Assembly: GCF_002015115.1 (NCBI RefSeq)
Contig: NZ_MUYA01000002.1
Location: 1-30,068, forward strand
Source: Haemophilus paracuniculus
Lineage (GTDB): Bacteria; Pseudomonadota; Gammaproteobacteria; Enterobacterales; Pasteurellaceae
Direction: 5' to 3'
Length of the DNA stretch: 30,068 nucleotides
Under the pieces are notes generated by a model, which was given only the letters and a program-made list of their open reading frames with translations, was not told the origin of the DNA and did no database searches. The first letter of the stretch is position 1; the number at the start of each line of letters is the position of its first letter. A program made the position numbers and the translations under genes. Below are positions 18,266 through 26,295 of this stretch, in pieces.

Positions 18266-19051
18266 ATGTATCTTTCCGAGCTGAACCTTTACCCGATTAA
18301 ATCGACTAAGGCGTATTCGGTGTTGCAGGCGTGGGTGCGGTGGCAGGGGTTGAATTTCGACCGTGAATTTATGCTGACCGAGCCAGACGGCAAGATGATT
18401 TCCGCTCGCAAGGATAAGACCTGCTTTGAACTCGCCGCATTTCCGACCCCAATGGGGCTGATTATTCAGCATACAAGCGGTCGGATTATCGAAAGTTTTT
18501 ACCACGATTTCCAACGCCAGCAAGGTTGCGAAGTGTGGGGGACGGCGTTTGAAAGCTGGGTGGCGAGTGAGGAGGTCAATCAGGCGTTGAGCGAGCTGTT
18601 TGGGCGAGCGGTACAACTGCGTTGGCTGGGTGAGCGTTCGCCACGCACGCATAAAAATGGACAAAATATTGTCAGTTTTGCCGACAGTAATCCGTTAATG
18701 CTTGCCTCGACTGCTTCCCTTGCCGAAGTGCAAGGCTGGTCGCCGATACCGCTATCAATGGCACAATTCCGCCCGAATTTAGTGATTGACGGGGGCGAGC
18801 CGTTTGCCGAAGAGGGCTGGCAAAAAATTAAAATCGGCGAGGTGGTGTTTCAGGTGGCGGAACCTTGCACCCGTTGCGTAATGATTACGCGTAACCTGCA
18901 AACGCTGGAACTTGATCCGCAAGCCGAACCGCTGCGAACCTTGAAAAAACAACATACCAACGCCAACGGCAAACCGATTTTTGGGGTGCATTTAATCCCT
19001 CAAAATGAGGGCGTGCTACGCGTGGGCGACAAAATTTCTTTACTAGACTAA
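18266..19051 (+). CDS. MOSC-domain protein (YcbX-like)
   Basis: Cytoplasmic protein of 261 residues with an N-terminal MOSC beta-barrel domain (LSELNLYPIKS, about 1-100) and a MOSC domain (about 110-261). The segment EPCTRCVMI holds Cys201 and Cys204; a cysteine here binds the molybdenum cofactor in the YcbX/mARC family, which reduces N-hydroxylated compounds. E. coli YcbX also has a C-terminal 2Fe-2S ferredoxin domain that is absent here, so an external electron donor would be needed. The ATG at 18266 follows AGGGGACAAAA; an in-frame start at 18233 lacks this. Its 3' 140 bases are duplicated at 19728-19858. Confidence 0.85.
   Translation: MYLSELNLYPIKSTKAYSVLQAWVRWQGLNFDREFMLTEPDGKMISARKDKTCFELAAFPTPMGLIIQHTSGRIIESFYHDFQRQQGCEVWGTAFESWVASEEVNQALSELFGRAVQLRWLGERSPRTHKNGQNIVSFADSNPLMLASTASLAEVQGWSPIPLSMAQFRPNLVIDGGEPFAEEGWQKIKIGEVVFQVAEPCTRCVMITRNLQTLELDPQAEPLRTLKKQHTNANGKPIFGVHLIPQNEGVLRVGDKISLLD
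18473..18481 (+). other. DNA uptake signal core inside the MOSC gene
   Basis: Perfect ACAAGCGGT followed by CGGATTAT, within the MOSC-domain coding sequence. Confidence 0.65.
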
Positions 19052-19722
19052 TGAGGCTTTGCAAAAAAATGCAAAAATCTAATCGCTCTTTACTGTTCCC
19101 AATTCTGTTCTTTATTGGGCTGAATTTGGTGATTTTCTCTCTCTCTCGTCTAGGTCTGGCTTTGTGGCAAGCTGAGCGAGTTACCGCCGTCAATGGTTGG
19201 CTACCGCTGTTTACACAAGGGCTACGCATTGATATTTCCGTTCTTTGTTGGTTGCTTGGCGTACCCGCTTTGCTTACCACGCTACTGTTTTATAACAACC
19301 TGCTCGGCAAGATTTGGCAGGTGGTGCTACGCCTCTGGCTTACCATTGTTAGTGTCTTAATTCTATTTATGGAAGCGGCGACCCCTGCCTATATTAAAAC
19401 CCTCGACCGCCCGAATTTAGAGGTGCTGATCAGCATTTTTGCGATTACGCTTGTGGCGACAGTGGTATATTGGAAATTGTCGGGCTGGGCAACTCGAAAC
19501 ATTCGCTTTCCAAATTGGAAATGGCGTTCAGTGCTTGTCTTGTTGGTCATCGCCGTGATGGTGGCAGGTGGACGTTCAATCCTCGGATATCGTGGGATCA
19601 ACCCTGCAATAGTGGCGTTTTCAAACGATCCGCTCGTCAATAGATTGGTTCTCAACTCAGGCTATTTGGTGCTGTTTGCGGTGCAACAATTCAAAGATGA
19701 AGATAAATCGTCCGAACAATAA
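19051..19722 (+). pseudogene. Truncated duplicate of the LTA-synthase-like gene (membrane part only)
   Basis: A copy of the first third of the gene at 19876. It encodes about 220 residues of membrane helices and ends in DEDKSSEQ, then a stop created at the duplication junction (TAA where the full copy has TAC). It lacks the whole catalytic domain. Against the full copy it also lost about 22 codons in the segment after TPAYIKT, without breaking the frame. The ATG at 19051 overlaps the MOSC stop; a second ATG at 19069 corresponds to the start of the full copy. Identity to the second copy is high but clearly below 100 percent, so the duplication is not recent. It could still make a membrane protein; I class it as a gene remnant. 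Confidence 0.8.
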
Positions 19723-19727
19723 GAAAA

Positions 19728-19858
19728 CTTGATCCCCACGCCGAACGCTGGAAAAACAACATACCAACGCCAATGGCAAGCCTATTTTTGGGGTGCATTT
19801 AATCCCTCAAAATGAGAGCGTGCTACGCGTTGGCGACAAAATTTCTTTACTAGACTAA
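19728..19858 (+). pseudogene. Duplicated 3' fragment of the MOSC gene
   Basis: The DNA repeats the last 140 bases of the MOSC gene (18911-19051) with point changes and a small deletion near 19745 that breaks the frame. It is out of frame at the deletion and has no start, so it is non-functional. It marks the start of the second copy of a tandem duplication. Confidence 0.88.
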
Positions 19859-19875
19859 ATGAGGCTTTGCAAAAA

Positions 19876-21828
19876 ATGCAAAAATCTAACCGCTCTTTAC
19901 TGTTCCCGATTCTGTTCTTTATTGGGCTGAATTTGGTGATCTTTTCTCTCTCTCGCTTGGGGCTGGCGTTGTGGCAAGCCGAGCGAGTAACTGCCGTCAA
20001 TGGTTGGTTGCCACTGTTTACGCAGGGGCTACGCATTGATATTTCGGCGCTCTGTTGGCTACTCGGTGTGCCAGCTTTGCTTACCACGTTGCTGTTTTAT
20101 AACAATCTGCTCGGCAAAATTTGGCGAGTGGTGCTGCGTTTGTGGCTAACTATTTCGAGCGTCTTTATCCTGTTTATGGAAGTGGCGACCCCTGCCTTTA
20201 TCCAAACCTACGATCTGCGTCCAAACCGCTTGTTTATTGAGTATCTGATTTACCCGAAAGAAGTGGCAACGATGTTGATTAACGGGCATTTGGAAGCGGT
20301 GATTATTAGCTTTGCGGTAACGGCGATTGCAGTGGTGGTTTATTGGAAATTGTCGGGCTGGGCAACGCGAAACATCCGTTTCCCAAATTGGAAATGGCGA
20401 CCAGTGCTTGCCTTGCTTGTGATTGCAGCAACGGTGGCAGGCGGACGTTCCACCCTCGGACACCGTGCGATCAACCCTGCAATGGTGGCGTTTTCCAGCG
20501 ATCCGCTGGTGAATACCCTCGTACTCAATTCGGGCTATTCGGTGCTATTTGCGGTGCAACAGCTCAAAAATGAAGATAAATCGTCCGAACAATACGGCAA
20601 AATGCCGGTGGAAGAGATGTTGGCGATTGTTAAACAGAGCCAAAATCGCCCCGCTTCCGACTATGTTTCGGACGAAATCCCAACCTTGACCTACAACAAA
20701 GCGACCTACCAAGGCAAGCCGAAAAATATCGTGATTGTATTAGAGGAAAGTTTGGGCGCTCAATTTATCGGCACGCTTGGCGGCAAACCACTCTCGCCAG
20801 AGTTTGATAAATTGGCGAAAGAGGGCTGGTTGCTTGAAAATCTTTATGCGACAGGCACTCGCTCGGTGCGTGGCATTGAAGCGGTTACAGCAGGTTTTAC
20901 CCCAACCCCAGCTCGTTCAACGGTAAAATTGACGAAAAGCCAAAACGGCTTCTTTACCATTGCCGAATTTTTACGCCGTCAAGGGTATCAAACCTCATTT
21001 ATTTACGGTGGCGAAAAGCATTTCGACAATATGGCGAGCTATTTCTACGGCAACGGTTTCCAAAAAATCATCGACCAAAATGATTACAAAAATCCGAAAT
21101 TCTTTGCCTCTTGGGGGGCGAGCGATGAAGATTTATTCGAGAAAGCGGATGAAACCTTTACCGAATTGGCAAAAGGCGACCAGCCGTTTTTCAGCCTCGT
21201 ATTTTCATCAAGCAACCACGACCCGTTTGAGTTCCCAGACGGAAAAATCGAGCTTTACGAACAGCCAAAAGCGACCCGCAACAACACGGCAAAATACGCC
21301 GATTATGCGGTGGGGCGTTTTTTTGAAATGGCGAAAAAATCAAACTACTGGAAAGACACGGTTTTCCTCGTGATTGCCGACCACGATTCCCGTGTAGCAG
21401 GCGAATCCCTCGTGCCGATCCGTTATTTCCATATCCCAGCCTTGTTCTTAGGGGAAGGGATCGAGCCACGCCGCGATAACCGCCTCGCCAGCCAAATTGA
21501 TATTCCAACCACCTTGCTTTCCTTGGCAGGCGTGAGCGGCGAATATCCAATGATCGGCTACGACCTCACCAAAGACGTGAACCCAAATCGTGCCTTTATG
21601 CAATACGACCAAACGCAAGCAATGATGAAAGGCGAAGATGTGATCATCTTACAGCCCAACACCGAACCAAAAGGCTACCGCTACGATTTAACCACCCGTC
21701 AGTTGGTTGAAAAAGAACAACCCGAAGCAATGAAAAAAGAAGCCCTCGCCCACGCCTTGCTTGGCAGTTATTTATACAAAAATATGTTGTATAAATTGCC
21801 GAAAGAGCAGAAAGCAGAAGCGAAATAA
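19876..21828 (+). CDS. LTA-synthase-like membrane sulfatase-fold enzyme
   Basis: Inner-membrane protein of about 650 residues. About five hydrophobic helices occupy residues 8-210, followed by a periplasmic alkaline-phosphatase/sulfatase-type domain (about 280-600). Visible family features are the metal ligand region VLEES (Glu290-Glu291), the nucleophile loop ATGTRSVRG (Thr326 or Thr328) and ADHDSRV (Asp502-His503). Relatives transfer phosphoglycerol or phosphoethanolamine to envelope glycans. The true acceptor here is unknown, since Gram-negatives have no lipoteichoic acid. The ATG at 19876 matches the second Met of the truncated copy. No strong ribosome-binding site is visible, only GAGG about 12 bases upstream. 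Confidence 0.88.
   Translation: MQKSNRSLLFPILFFIGLNLVIFSLSRLGLALWQAERVTAVNGWLPLFTQGLRIDISALCWLLGVPALLTTLLFYNNLLGKIWRVVLRLWLTISSVFILFMEVATPAFIQTYDLRPNRLFIEYLIYPKEVATMLINGHLEAVIISFAVTAIAVVVYWKLSGWATRNIRFPNWKWRPVLALLVIAATVAGGRSTLGHRAINPAMVAFSSDPLVNTLVLNSGYSVLFAVQQLKNEDKSSEQYGKMPVEEMLAIVKQSQNRPASDYVSDEIPTLTYNKATYQGKPKNIVIVLEESLGAQFIGTLGGKPLSPEFDKLAKEGWLLENLYATGTRSVRGIEAVTAGFTPTPARSTVKLTKSQNGFFTIAEFLRRQGYQTSFIYGGEKHFDNMASYFYGNGFQKIIDQNDYKNPKFFASWGASDEDLFEKADETFTELAKGDQPFFSLVFSSSNHDPFEFPDGKIELYEQPKATRNNTAKYADYAVGRFFEMAKKSNYWKDTVFLVIADHDSRVAGESLVPIRYFHIPALFLGEGIEPRRDNRLASQIDIPTTLLSLAGVSGEYPMIGYDLTKDVNPNRAFMQYDQTQAMMKGEDVIILQPNTEPKGYRYDLTTRQLVEKEQPEAMKKEALAHALLGSYLYKNMLYKLPKEQKAEAK
20225..20233 (-). 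other. DNA uptake signal core inside the LTA-synthase-like gene
   Basis: ACCGCTTGT within the coding sequence, in the segment that is missing from the truncated upstream copy. Confidence 0.6.
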
Positions 21829-21833
21829 TCAAA

Positions 21834-21863
21834 CAAAAAACGGTGGCAAGGCTACCGTTTTTT
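21834..21863 (+). terminator. Terminator of the LTA-synthase-like gene
   Basis: AAACGGTGGC and GCTACCGTTT form a 10-bp stem (one G-U pair) around AAG, followed by T6. It lies six bases past the stop. Confidence 0.88.
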
Positions 21864-21885
21864 ATTGAGGAAGTGGCAAGGGGGC

Positions 21886-21997
21886 AAATGCCAAAGGACG
21901 CCAGCGTGGCGTCCCTACGTAGGGTCGCGATGCTCGCGACCCAAATTCAAAAACAAGCGGGTGGATTTTCAAAAATTTTACAAATCCTACCGCTTGC
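21886..21997. repeat. Direct repeat A flanking the LRR island
   Basis: About 112 bases that recur in the same order and orientation at 26296-26410. They begin AAATGCCAAAGGAC and contain hairpin GGACGCCA-gcg-TGGCGTCC (21896-21914) and hairpin GGGTCGCGA-tgc-TCGCGACCC (21922-21942). An inverted uptake-like pair, ACAAGCGGGTGGATTTT with AAATCCTACCGCTTG, closes the unit. The copy at the left end of the window (156-221) holds only the two hairpins. The remaining gap to 22350 holds no gene; its palindromes are listed separately. Confidence 0.88.
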
Positions 21998-22086
21998 CAC
22001 ACCTTACTTTCAAAAAAATGAATCCCACATTTTCCCACTTTGATTTCCCCAAAACTTGATTTGAAAGAGTTTTTGAGGCGATTTTT

Positions 22087-22101
22087 CGACATAATCTGTC
22101 G
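22087..22101. other. Small hairpin in the gap before the LRR island
   Basis: CGACA-TAATC-TGTCG, a short stem-loop followed by CTTTTC. Weak; the surrounding bases from 21998 to 22175 show nothing else I can assign. Confidence 0.3.
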
Positions 22102-22175
22102 CTTTTCAAAAATGATTTTCCCTTTAAATAACATAGCGACACCAAACTAATATTTTAACAAATTATCAACAAAAC

Positions 22176-22221
22176 CAAAGCAGTATACTGCTTTGAGTTG
22201 TTATTGACATAACAACTCAAC
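22176..22221 (+). promoter_or_regulatory. Paired overlapping palindromes upstream of the LRR genes
   Basis: A perfect 20-bp palindrome CAAAGCAGTATACTGCTTTG (22176-22195) is followed at once by a perfect 12-bp inverted repeat, TTGAGTTGTTAT-tgac-ATAACAACTCAA (22193-22220). The right half of the first (GCTTTG) can instead pair with CAAAGC just after the second, so two alternative folds compete. TATACT inside the first palindrome resembles a -10 box, with a possible -35 TTATCA at a short 15-base spacing. This would suit an operator over a promoter with a 5' leader hairpin. The inverted repeats are seen; the regulatory role is inference. Confidence 0.55.
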
Positions 22222-22350
22222 AAAGCTTGCCAAGACCCTAAAAATAAGGCGAGGTGGTGAATAAAAAGTTATGTTGCAAGCGGTGGTTTTTTCATCAATT
22301 TTTACCGTTTATTTCAGATTCTATCTTTCAACTAAAACAAGGAAACCATT

Positions 22351-23793
22351 ATGTCGAACAATGAAGCAAAAATAATCTCTGATCAAGATTGGGAATGGTG
22401 GTGCGGATTACCTGATTCGCTTAAATATGTTTTGATGATGAATACCCCTTATATTGGCGATCTACTTAAATTAGATGATAAAGGGAAGATTGAAGTAAAC
22501 AGTGATTTGTATGACCGAACAGGAAAAATTAGTGAGGTTGTTGCTTATTGCATTGGGTCAAAACTTTTTGGTAAAGGATTCGGTACGATTGAGTGGAAGG
22601 AAGGGGTAAGTACTGAGGATATTAATCAATTAGCTTATTTGCCCTCGTTAAGGGGTTTTATTGCTGATGATTGTGGATTAACAGAAATTCCTGCTAATAC
22701 AATTTTTGAAAGAATATCGATAGGGAAAGGTAATCATATTCAAGATATTGCTGAACCAACGGAATTCGTCAAACTGAAAAGCTTGTATATAGGTCATAAT
22801 CCATTAAATGATCAATGTTGGGAAAATTTAGGAAAAATTCCTAACTTAGAGGAATTAAAATTGGCTTGTACTAATATTAAGATTGATCGTCCAGCGGAAT
22901 TTGCCAAACTGAAAAAATTATATATATTTGAAGTAGATAACCCGTTTAGTAAGTTAAGTAATCAATGCTGGGCGTTTTTAGAAAAAATACCTCATTTAGA
23001 AGAGTTATATTTAACGAGTAGCGGTATTAGCGAAGTTCCTACGCTCAGTTTAACAAAGCTTAAAAGGTTGACACTTAGAATTGAGTGTGAGGATAGGATT
23101 ATAGGATTAGAAAATTTAGCCTCACTTTTAAATTTAGAAAAGTTATCTCTATGTACTAATTATATGGGTATATTACCCGATTTGAGTGAATTAACTTCTC
23201 TGAAAGAATTGTTTATTTCGAGTATTGACTTAACGGCTAAATCTTTTGAGGGGGGTAAGCTGCCACCAAATTTAGAGAGTCTAGATTTGTGTTTTAATGA
23301 TTTTGAGTTATTGCCTGATTTGGGTAGTTTAACTTCACTAAAAGAATTGGATTTATCGTACAACAAATTGACGGCTAAATCTTTTGAGAATGTTACATTG
23401 CCATCAAATTTAAAAATGCTAACTTTGCGTTGGAATGATATTGAATCGCTACCCAATTTGAGTTCATTAACTGAACTTGAAGAATTGGATATAGCTTGTA
23501 ATAAATTAACATCGAAATCTGTTGAGAATGTTTTATTACCACCAAATTTAAAAAAACTTAATTTATCAAGTAATGAGACATTAGATGACATTCCCGATGT
23601 CATTTTCCAATTAACGAAATTAGTTTCATTGCATCTTGGTGGTACTCAAATTACGGCAAAAGCGTTACTAAAACTCGCTTCATTAATATATTTGGAAGAA
23701 CTTTATCTACCAGAAGAGACGATAAATGAAAATGATACTGAGGTGGTTCAATTAAAAGTTAAATTGCCTCATTGTAGGATTCGTATTTGGTAG
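22351..23793 (+). CDS. Cytoplasmic leucine-rich-repeat protein, copy 1
   Basis: Product of 480 residues without signal peptide or membrane helix. An N-terminal cap (about 1-95) starts with SDQDWEWWCGLPDSLKYVLM. Then come roughly 15 LRR units of 20-24 residues with LxxLxLxxNxL-type cores, for example SLKELDLSYNKLTAKSFENV. The last unit ends in a short cap, LPHCRIRIW. ACAAGGAAACCATT precedes the ATG. The DNA is much richer in A and T than the flanking genes. The next gene is a paralogue: the first 49 residues are identical, as are the leader bases before the ATG, while the central repeats differ. LRRs bind proteins or other ligands; the ligand and role are unknown. Confidence 0.92.
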   Translation: MSNNEAKIISDQDWEWWCGLPDSLKYVLMMNTPYIGDLLKLDDKGKIEVNSDLYDRTGKISEVVAYCIGSKLFGKGFGTIEWKEGVSTEDINQLAYLPSLRGFIADDCGLTEIPANTIFERISIGKGNHIQDIAEPTEFVKLKSLYIGHNPLNDQCWENLGKIPNLEELKLACTNIKIDRPAEFAKLKKLYIFEVDNPFSKLSNQCWAFLEKIPHLEELYLTSSGISEVPTLSLTKLKRLTLRIECEDRIIGLENLASLLNLEKLSLCTNYMGILPDLSELTSLKELFISSIDLTAKSFEGGKLPPNLESLDLCFNDFELLPDLGSLTSLKELDLSYNKLTAKSFENVTLPSNLKMLTLRWNDIESLPNLSSLTELEELDIACNKLTSKSVENVLLPPNLKKLNLSSNETLDDIPDVIFQLTKLVSLHLGGTQITAKALLKLASLIYLEELYLPEETINENDTEVVQLKVKLPHCRIRIW

Positions 23794-23886
23794 AAATTTT
23801 ATAGCTAAATGGTAATTTGGCATTATCTTAAATGCTATGGTTATTTATTTAATCCCTAACCTTTAAACTAAAACAAGGAAACCATT

Positions 23887-25170
23887 ATGTCGAACAATGA
23901 AGCAAAAATAATCTCTGATCAAGATTGGGAATGGTGGTGCGGATTACCCGATTCACTTAAATATGTTTTGATGATGAATACCCCTTATATTGGCGATCTA
24001 CTTAAATTAGACGATAAAGGGAAGATTGAAGTAAAGAATGAACTGTATGACCGTACAGGAAAAATTAGTGAAGTTGTTGCTTATTACGTTGGGTCAGAAA
24101 TTTTTGGTGAAGGATTAGATACGATTAAGTGGAAGGAAGGGGTAAGTACCGAAGATATTAACCAATTGGCTTATTTACCTTCGCTAAAATGTTTTGAAGC
24201 TAGGAGTTGTGGATTGACAGAAATTCCAGCCAATACAGTTTTTGAAGAAATAAGGATAGGGGAAGGTAATCATATTCAAGATATTTCTTATCCCAATGAA
24301 CTTGTTAAATTAAAAAAATTATCTATAAGAGATAATTCGTTAAGTGAACAATGCTGGGAAAATTTAGGAAAAATTCCTAACTTAGAAAAATTAAAATTGA
24401 CTGGTACTAATATTAAGGTTGATAGCCCAGCGGAATTTGTTAAACTGAAAGAATTATATATACGAGATAATCCGCTAAGTGAGAAAAGCTGGGAGTATTT
24501 AGGAAAAATTCCTCATTTAGAAGTATTAGAGTTGTTTAATACTAATATTAGTGTTACTCGTTCTGCGGGATTTTTAAGTCTTGAAAGTTTGATTATAAAG
24601 AGTAATGAATTAACTGAGCAATGCTGGGAATTTTTAGAAAAAATACCCCATTTAGAACATTTATCTTTATGTAGTAACAATATTATTGAAGTTCCAAGGC
24701 TAAGTTTAAACCTTAGAACGTTGGGGCTTGTGATTCGGCGTGAGAATGGGGTTATAGGATTAGAAAATTTAGCCTCACTTTCAAATTTAAAAACATTAAT
24801 GCTAACTACTAATTGTACAGAATCATTACCTGATTTGAGTGAATTAACTTCTCTGAAATACTGGCGGTTTGATAAGAGTGAATTAACGGCTAAATCTTTT
24901 GAAGGTGTTAAGTTACCACCAAATTTAGAAGAACTTGATTTATCTCATAATAAGGCATTAGATGACATTCCTGATGCAGTTTGTAAATTAACGAAATTAG
25001 TTTCATTGCATCTTGATGGCACGCAAATTACGGAAAAAGCATTACCAAAACTCGCTTCATTGACATATTTGGAAGAACTCTATCTACCAAAAGAGACAAT
25101 AAATGAAAATGATGCCGAAGTAATTCAATTAAAAGCTAAATTGCCTCATTGTGAGATTCGTATTCGGTAG
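23887..25170 (+). CDS. Cytoplasmic leucine-rich-repeat protein, copy 2
   Basis: Paralogue of the preceding gene, 427 residues. It keeps the same N-terminal cap through residue 49 and the same C-terminal end pattern (LEELYLPKETINENDAEV, LPHCEIRIR). It has fewer repeats and a different middle with units such as ELVKLKKLSIRDNSLSEQCWENLGKIPNLE. The leader (AACTAAAACAAGGAAACC) and the trailer (TAGAAATTTTATAGC) match those of copy 1, so a whole transcription-unit-sized block was duplicated. The gap between the two is 93 bases. No export signal. Function unknown; a role in sensing or binding a variable partner is possible given the conserved ends and divergent centre. Confidence 0.92.
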   Translation: MSNNEAKIISDQDWEWWCGLPDSLKYVLMMNTPYIGDLLKLDDKGKIEVKNELYDRTGKISEVVAYYVGSEIFGEGLDTIKWKEGVSTEDINQLAYLPSLKCFEARSCGLTEIPANTVFEEIRIGEGNHIQDISYPNELVKLKKLSIRDNSLSEQCWENLGKIPNLEKLKLTGTNIKVDSPAEFVKLKELYIRDNPLSEKSWEYLGKIPHLEVLELFNTNISVTRSAGFLSLESLIIKSNELTEQCWEFLEKIPHLEHLSLCSNNIIEVPRLSLNLRTLGLVIRRENGVIGLENLASLSNLKTLMLTTNCTESLPDLSELTSLKYWRFDKSELTAKSFEGVKLPPNLEELDLSHNKALDDIPDAVCKLTKLVSLHLDGTQITEKALPKLASLTYLEELYLPKETINENDAEVIQLKAKLPHCEIRIR

Positions 25171-25240
25171 AAATTTTATAGCCGAATTTTAATTCAGAAG
25201 ATTTACCTTTTCTTTTTCAATGTTAAATAAGGAACACATT

Positions 25241-25843
25241 ATGGAAAAAACATTAACTAAACCCACCGCTCAATCGGTTAAAGCCTTTTTGGACAAATGG
25301 CAACATTCAAACGAGGTGAAAAAATATGATGCTCACGATGAAGCATTGCATCAATTATTTTCCCAGTTGCCAAACAATCAAAAGTTGAGTGATGTATTAC
25401 TCAAAGTTTCCACCCTTAATGATTTTTACAGTACCAATATTTTTCAGACATATAGTGTGGCGAAAAATATCGTGGCATTAGAAAACGTGGACGAAAGATT
25501 GAAGAATGGCGATATTTCGGTAGTAGATGATATTCGTCATAATATTATTAAAGACAAGAAATTTGATTTTTATTCTTTTGCAACTAAATATTGTAGCCAG
25601 CATAATAATAAAGATTTTCCTATTTATGATAATTTTGTAGATAAAATTCTCTTTGAGTTAAATAAAGTAGAGAAATTTTATAGCTTTAAAAGAACTGATC
25701 TAAAAGATTATAAGAAGTTTAAGGAAGTTGTGCTAGCCTTCCAAAAATACTTCGGATTGGAAGAATTTAGCATCAGACAAATTGATACTTATTTGTGGCA
25801 ATATGGTAAAAAAATGTTCTCTACCTCAAAAGAGAAAAAATAG
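25241..25843 (+). CDS. Unknown helical protein, possibly HhH-GPD-like
   Basis: A 200-residue soluble protein that I do not recognise by name. Predicted helices run throughout. Distinct motifs are LNDFYSTNIFQTYSVAKNI (about residues 60-78), FDFYSFATKYCSQHN, PIYDNFVDKIL and, near the end, IDTYLWQYGKKMF. The run PIYDNFVDKIL has the spacing of the catalytic-Asp segment of helix-hairpin-helix DNA glycosylases (compare VDTHIFRV in nth of this window), but the glycine-rich hairpin motif is not evident. This resemblance is weak. The ATG at 25241 follows AAGGAACACATT; an ATG at 25220 lacks a site. It follows LRR copy 2 by 70 bases on the same strand. Confidence 0.75.
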   Translation: MEKTLTKPTAQSVKAFLDKWQHSNEVKKYDAHDEALHQLFSQLPNNQKLSDVLLKVSTLNDFYSTNIFQTYSVAKNIVALENVDERLKNGDISVVDDIRHNIIKDKKFDFYSFATKYCSQHNNKDFPIYDNFVDKILFELNKVEKFYSFKRTDLKDYKKFKEVVLAFQKYFGLEEFSIRQIDTYLWQYGKKMFSTSKEKK

Positions 25844-25894
25844 CTTTTTAATGAATCTAATAAATGATGCTTAAAATAAATTAAGGAACTTTTT

Positions 25895-26281
25895 ATGAAA
25901 AAATTTAGTGAAATTCAAACGAATAAACAGCTGAGTAGGGCATTGCAAATTTGGCAAATTTTAGTGGGTATCGCAATGAATCGACAAACGATTACCTATC
26001 AGAAATTATCAAATCTAATGTTCCACAAAAATGCAATGGGGGTTTTAGGTCCAATGCTAGAACCTGTTTCACGTTTTTGTAATGAAAATGGCTTGCCACC
26101 TTTAACGGCTATTGTGGTGAATGCGGAAACGGGGTTGTCGGGGGACGGAATTCCTACCGAACAAAACCTTAACGAAGCGAAAGAGCAAGTGTTTAAATTT
26201 GATTGGTACGATATTTTTCCACCAACCATTGAAGAACTTGAACAAGTTATTGCCACTAAAAAAGCGGAACAAAACGCCTAG
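25895..26281 (+). CDS. Unknown small protein, possible winged-helix (ATL-like)
   Basis: A 128-residue soluble protein. The core AMNRQTITYQKLSNLM, then VLGPMLEPVSRFCNENGLPPLTAIVVN and AETGLSGDGI resembles the winged-helix DNA-binding part of alkyltransferase-like proteins (compare TYxELA). It lacks the PCHR active-site motif, so it would not be a methyltransferase. The C-terminal part (FDWYDIFPPTIEELEQVIATKK) is a helix. AAGGAAC precedes the ATG. It is 51 bases after the previous gene and 15 bases before direct repeat B, so it closes the island. Both the assignment and any link to its neighbours are tentative. Confidence 0.75.
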   Translation: MKKFSEIQTNKQLSRALQIWQILVGIAMNRQTITYQKLSNLMFHKNAMGVLGPMLEPVSRFCNENGLPPLTAIVVNAETGLSGDGIPTEQNLNEAKEQVFKFDWYDIFPPTIEELEQVIATKKAEQNA

Positions 26282-26295
26282 TTTTTCCCTTTCAA

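Noticed and set aside
22204..22226. TTGACA before the LRR genes as a promoter -35 box
   Set aside because: The six bases at the right distance downstream (TTGCCA) are not a -10 box, and the motif is part of the loop of the second inverted repeat.
23160..23603. 147-codon open frame on the minus strand inside LRR copy 1
   Set aside because: It mirrors the repeated LRR codons, has no ribosome-binding site and reads as low-complexity Ser/Asn/Lys; it is a shadow of the repeats.
22700..25000. Regular repeats suggesting a CRISPR array or tandem DNA repeat
   Set aside because: The periodicity is that of LRR codons in an open reading frame; there are no constant repeats with unique spacers.
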